Part shown: positions 6,450-7,248 of the stretch, piece after piece
How positions within the stretch are numbered: position 1 is the first letter of the stretch
How the letters are laid out: each line of letters begins with the position of its first letter
Translations under genes and position numbers: made by a program
From: Marinosulfonomonas sp. PRT-SC04
GTDB taxonomy: Bacteria; Pseudomonadota; Alphaproteobacteria; Rhodobacterales; Rhodobacteraceae
Assembly: GCA_001321835.1 (NCBI GenBank)
Contig: JPUR01000253.1
Coordinates: 1-7,248 of the forward strand
Length of the DNA: 7,248 bases
Reading direction: 5' to 3'
The notes under the pieces: model-generated
Database searches by the model: none
Seen by the model: the letters and a program-made list of their open reading frames with translations, nothing else
Told to the model about the DNA's origin: nothing

Positions 6450-6860
6450 ATGGCAGAAATCATGATGCAGCTCGGCTTTTTGCAATTTTCACTTGATAGC
6501 GCCGCCTACCAGCGGCTGAACCGCTCCACCGAATATCGATGGGCACGTCAGTCGCGGATCGGCTCGAATGATGCGATGCAGTTCACCGGTTACGGCCCTG
6601 AAACCATCGAAATCGAAGGCGTGATTTATCCGCACTTTAGGGGTGGCCTAAAGCAGGTGGACAAGATGCGCATGCAGGCCTCGTTCGGGGTCCCACTTCC
6701 ATTGGTTTCAGGCGCTGGGCGTGTGCTCGGGCTCTGGGTCGTCGAAACCATTTCTGAGGGGCAAGAGATCTTTGCCAAGCGGGGAATTCCTTTAAAACAA
6801 GAGTTTACGATGCGGATAGCGAGGTATGATGGCGGGCTCCGATCAATTCTACGTTTCTAA
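6450..6860 (+). CDS. U: Tail protein gpU (P2 GpU family)
   Basis: 136 residues, against about 159 in P2. The start ATG 6450 follows the tape measure stop by two bases, and GGGAGG (6439-6444) overlapping that stop is a strong ribosome binding site. Hallmarks seen: N-terminal MMQLGFLQFSL; AYQRLNRSTEYRWARQSRIG, the 'W..Q.R.G' segment of the family; then FTGYGPETIEIEGVIYP, where a G-x-x-x-x-I-x-I-x-G-x-I-Y-P strand pattern is diagnostic; and FAKRGIPLKQEFTMRIARY near the end. In P2 gpU is essential for tail assembly; its exact place, at the tail end or baseplate hub, I leave open. The last 32 bases overlap gpX in another frame, so U and X are translationally linked. The gene is intact. Confidence 0.93.
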   Translation: MAEIMMQLGFLQFSLDSAAYQRLNRSTEYRWARQSRIGSNDAMQFTGYGPETIEIEGVIYPHFRGGLKQVDKMRMQASFGVPLPLVSGAGRVLGLWVVETISEGQEIFAKRGIPLKQEFTMRIARYDGGLRSILRF

Positions 6861-7050
6861 GGATGGCGACATCCTAGATCAGATTATTTTCAACCGCTAC
6901 GGCAACACCCGCAACGGCCAAGTCGAGATTGTTCTGGCCATTAACCGAGGGCTGGCAGCGCTGGGCCCGATACTTGAGGCCGGTGTGCGCATCCGGTTGC
7001 CTGATCTGGTTGATGCCCCCCCGACCGAGACAATATCGCTATGGGATTGA
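6829..7050 (+). CDS. X: Tail protein gpX, LysM-like (P2 gpX family)
   Basis: 73 residues from ATG 6829, against 67 in P2. ATG 6826 directly precedes it in frame. I choose 6829 because GAGG (6821-6824) then has four bases of spacing rather than one. The sequence YVSKDGDILDQIIFNRYGN (8-26), then VLAINRGLAALGPILEAGVRIRLP, is the gpX pattern: a LysM-like unit in which 'GD.LD.I....YG' is followed by 'V...N..LA..G..L..G..I.LP'. In P2-like tails this small protein belongs to the baseplate hub region, where LysM domains help hold the tail tube to the hub (family knowledge with some inference). It overlaps gpU by 32 bases and gpD by ten, placing it in one tightly coupled U-X-D block. Confidence 0.92.
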   Translation: MAGSDQFYVSKDGDILDQIIFNRYGNTRNGQVEIVLAINRGLAALGPILEAGVRIRLPDLVDAPPTETISLWD

Positions 7051-7248
7051 TGGATTTTAGACCGTTCACCAGAGTGACAATCAACGGCGTCGCCTTAACG
7101 GGCTTCCTATTCTCACAGCTAACGTCGGTGCGGGTCACCGACACTGCGGGCTTCGTGTCCGATACCGCCGAGATTACATTTGCCAATGTGTCAGCCCTTA
7201 AACGGTTCTCGCTGCCCGAGCCTGGTGCCGAGGTTAAAATTGAGCTGG
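7041..7248 (+). CDS. D: Baseplate hub protein gpD (late control gene D family), N-terminal part
   Basis: The frame stays open to the right edge, so only the first 69 codons of about 380 (P2 length) are visible. ATG 7041 overlaps the end of gpX. The in-frame ATG 7050 shares one base with the gpX stop (TGATG), has GGGA three bases upstream and may be the real start. Sequence seen: FRPFTRVTINGVALTG, then VRVTDTAGFVSDTAEITF, then SLPEPGAEVKIEL. The run 'L..VRVTD..GF.SDTAEITF......LP.PGAEV' is the N-terminal signature of P2 gpD. Known role: the hub of the baseplate, a counterpart of T4 gp27, to which the spike attaches. It is called 'late control' for historical reasons. Its position after U and X is as in P2. 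Confidence 0.88.
   Translation, partial: MGLMDFRPFTRVTINGVALTGFLFSQLTSVRVTDTAGFVSDTAEITFANVSALKRFSLPEPGAEVKIEL

Overview
The window is a continuous stretch of the late tail-gene cluster of a P2-type (contractile-tail) phage, most likely a prophage. Every gene lies on the + strand, packed end to end with overlaps or gaps of a few bases. The order is tail fibre, fibre-associated chaperone, accessory gene, sheath FI, tube FII, chaperone E with E', tape measure T, then U, X and D, which is the order of the P2 G-to-D region. The sequence is moderately GC-rich. The protein style suggests an alphaproteobacterial host, possibly Rhodobacterales, but that is an impression and not a result. A defective prophage or a tailocin (phage-tail bacteriocin) cannot be excluded, because no head, replication or integration genes fall in the window.

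Region 1 (1-1760): the 3' end of a receptor-binding tail fibre gene that is cut by the left edge, followed two bases later by a fibre/tail assembly-chaperone-like gene. Region 2 (1762-2238): a 140-residue protein with a phospholipase A2-like His-Asp motif and one membrane segment, then the only real non-coding gap of the window (54 bases). That gap holds a CRP-like palindrome and the sheath ribosome binding site. This is the position where P2 carries its non-essential Z/fun gene, so it looks like an accessory slot. Region 3 (2239-4348): sheath, tube and tail chaperone. The chaperone gene appears to be decoded in two frames: gpE (93 aa) and, by a -1 ribosomal frameshift at a TTTT run, gpE+E' (135 aa). 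Region 4 (4345-7248): tape measure protein (700 aa), gpU, gpX and the beginning of gpD, which is cut by the right edge.

Together the genes encode the fibre that binds the host, the contractile sheath around the tube, the ruler and its chaperones that set tail length, and the first proteins of the baseplate hub. The points most worth a second look are the phospholipase A2-like gene in the accessory slot, the E/E' frameshift with a shorter slippery run than P2, and the palindrome just ahead of the sheath gene. The rest is an ordinary, well-preserved P2-like tail module.
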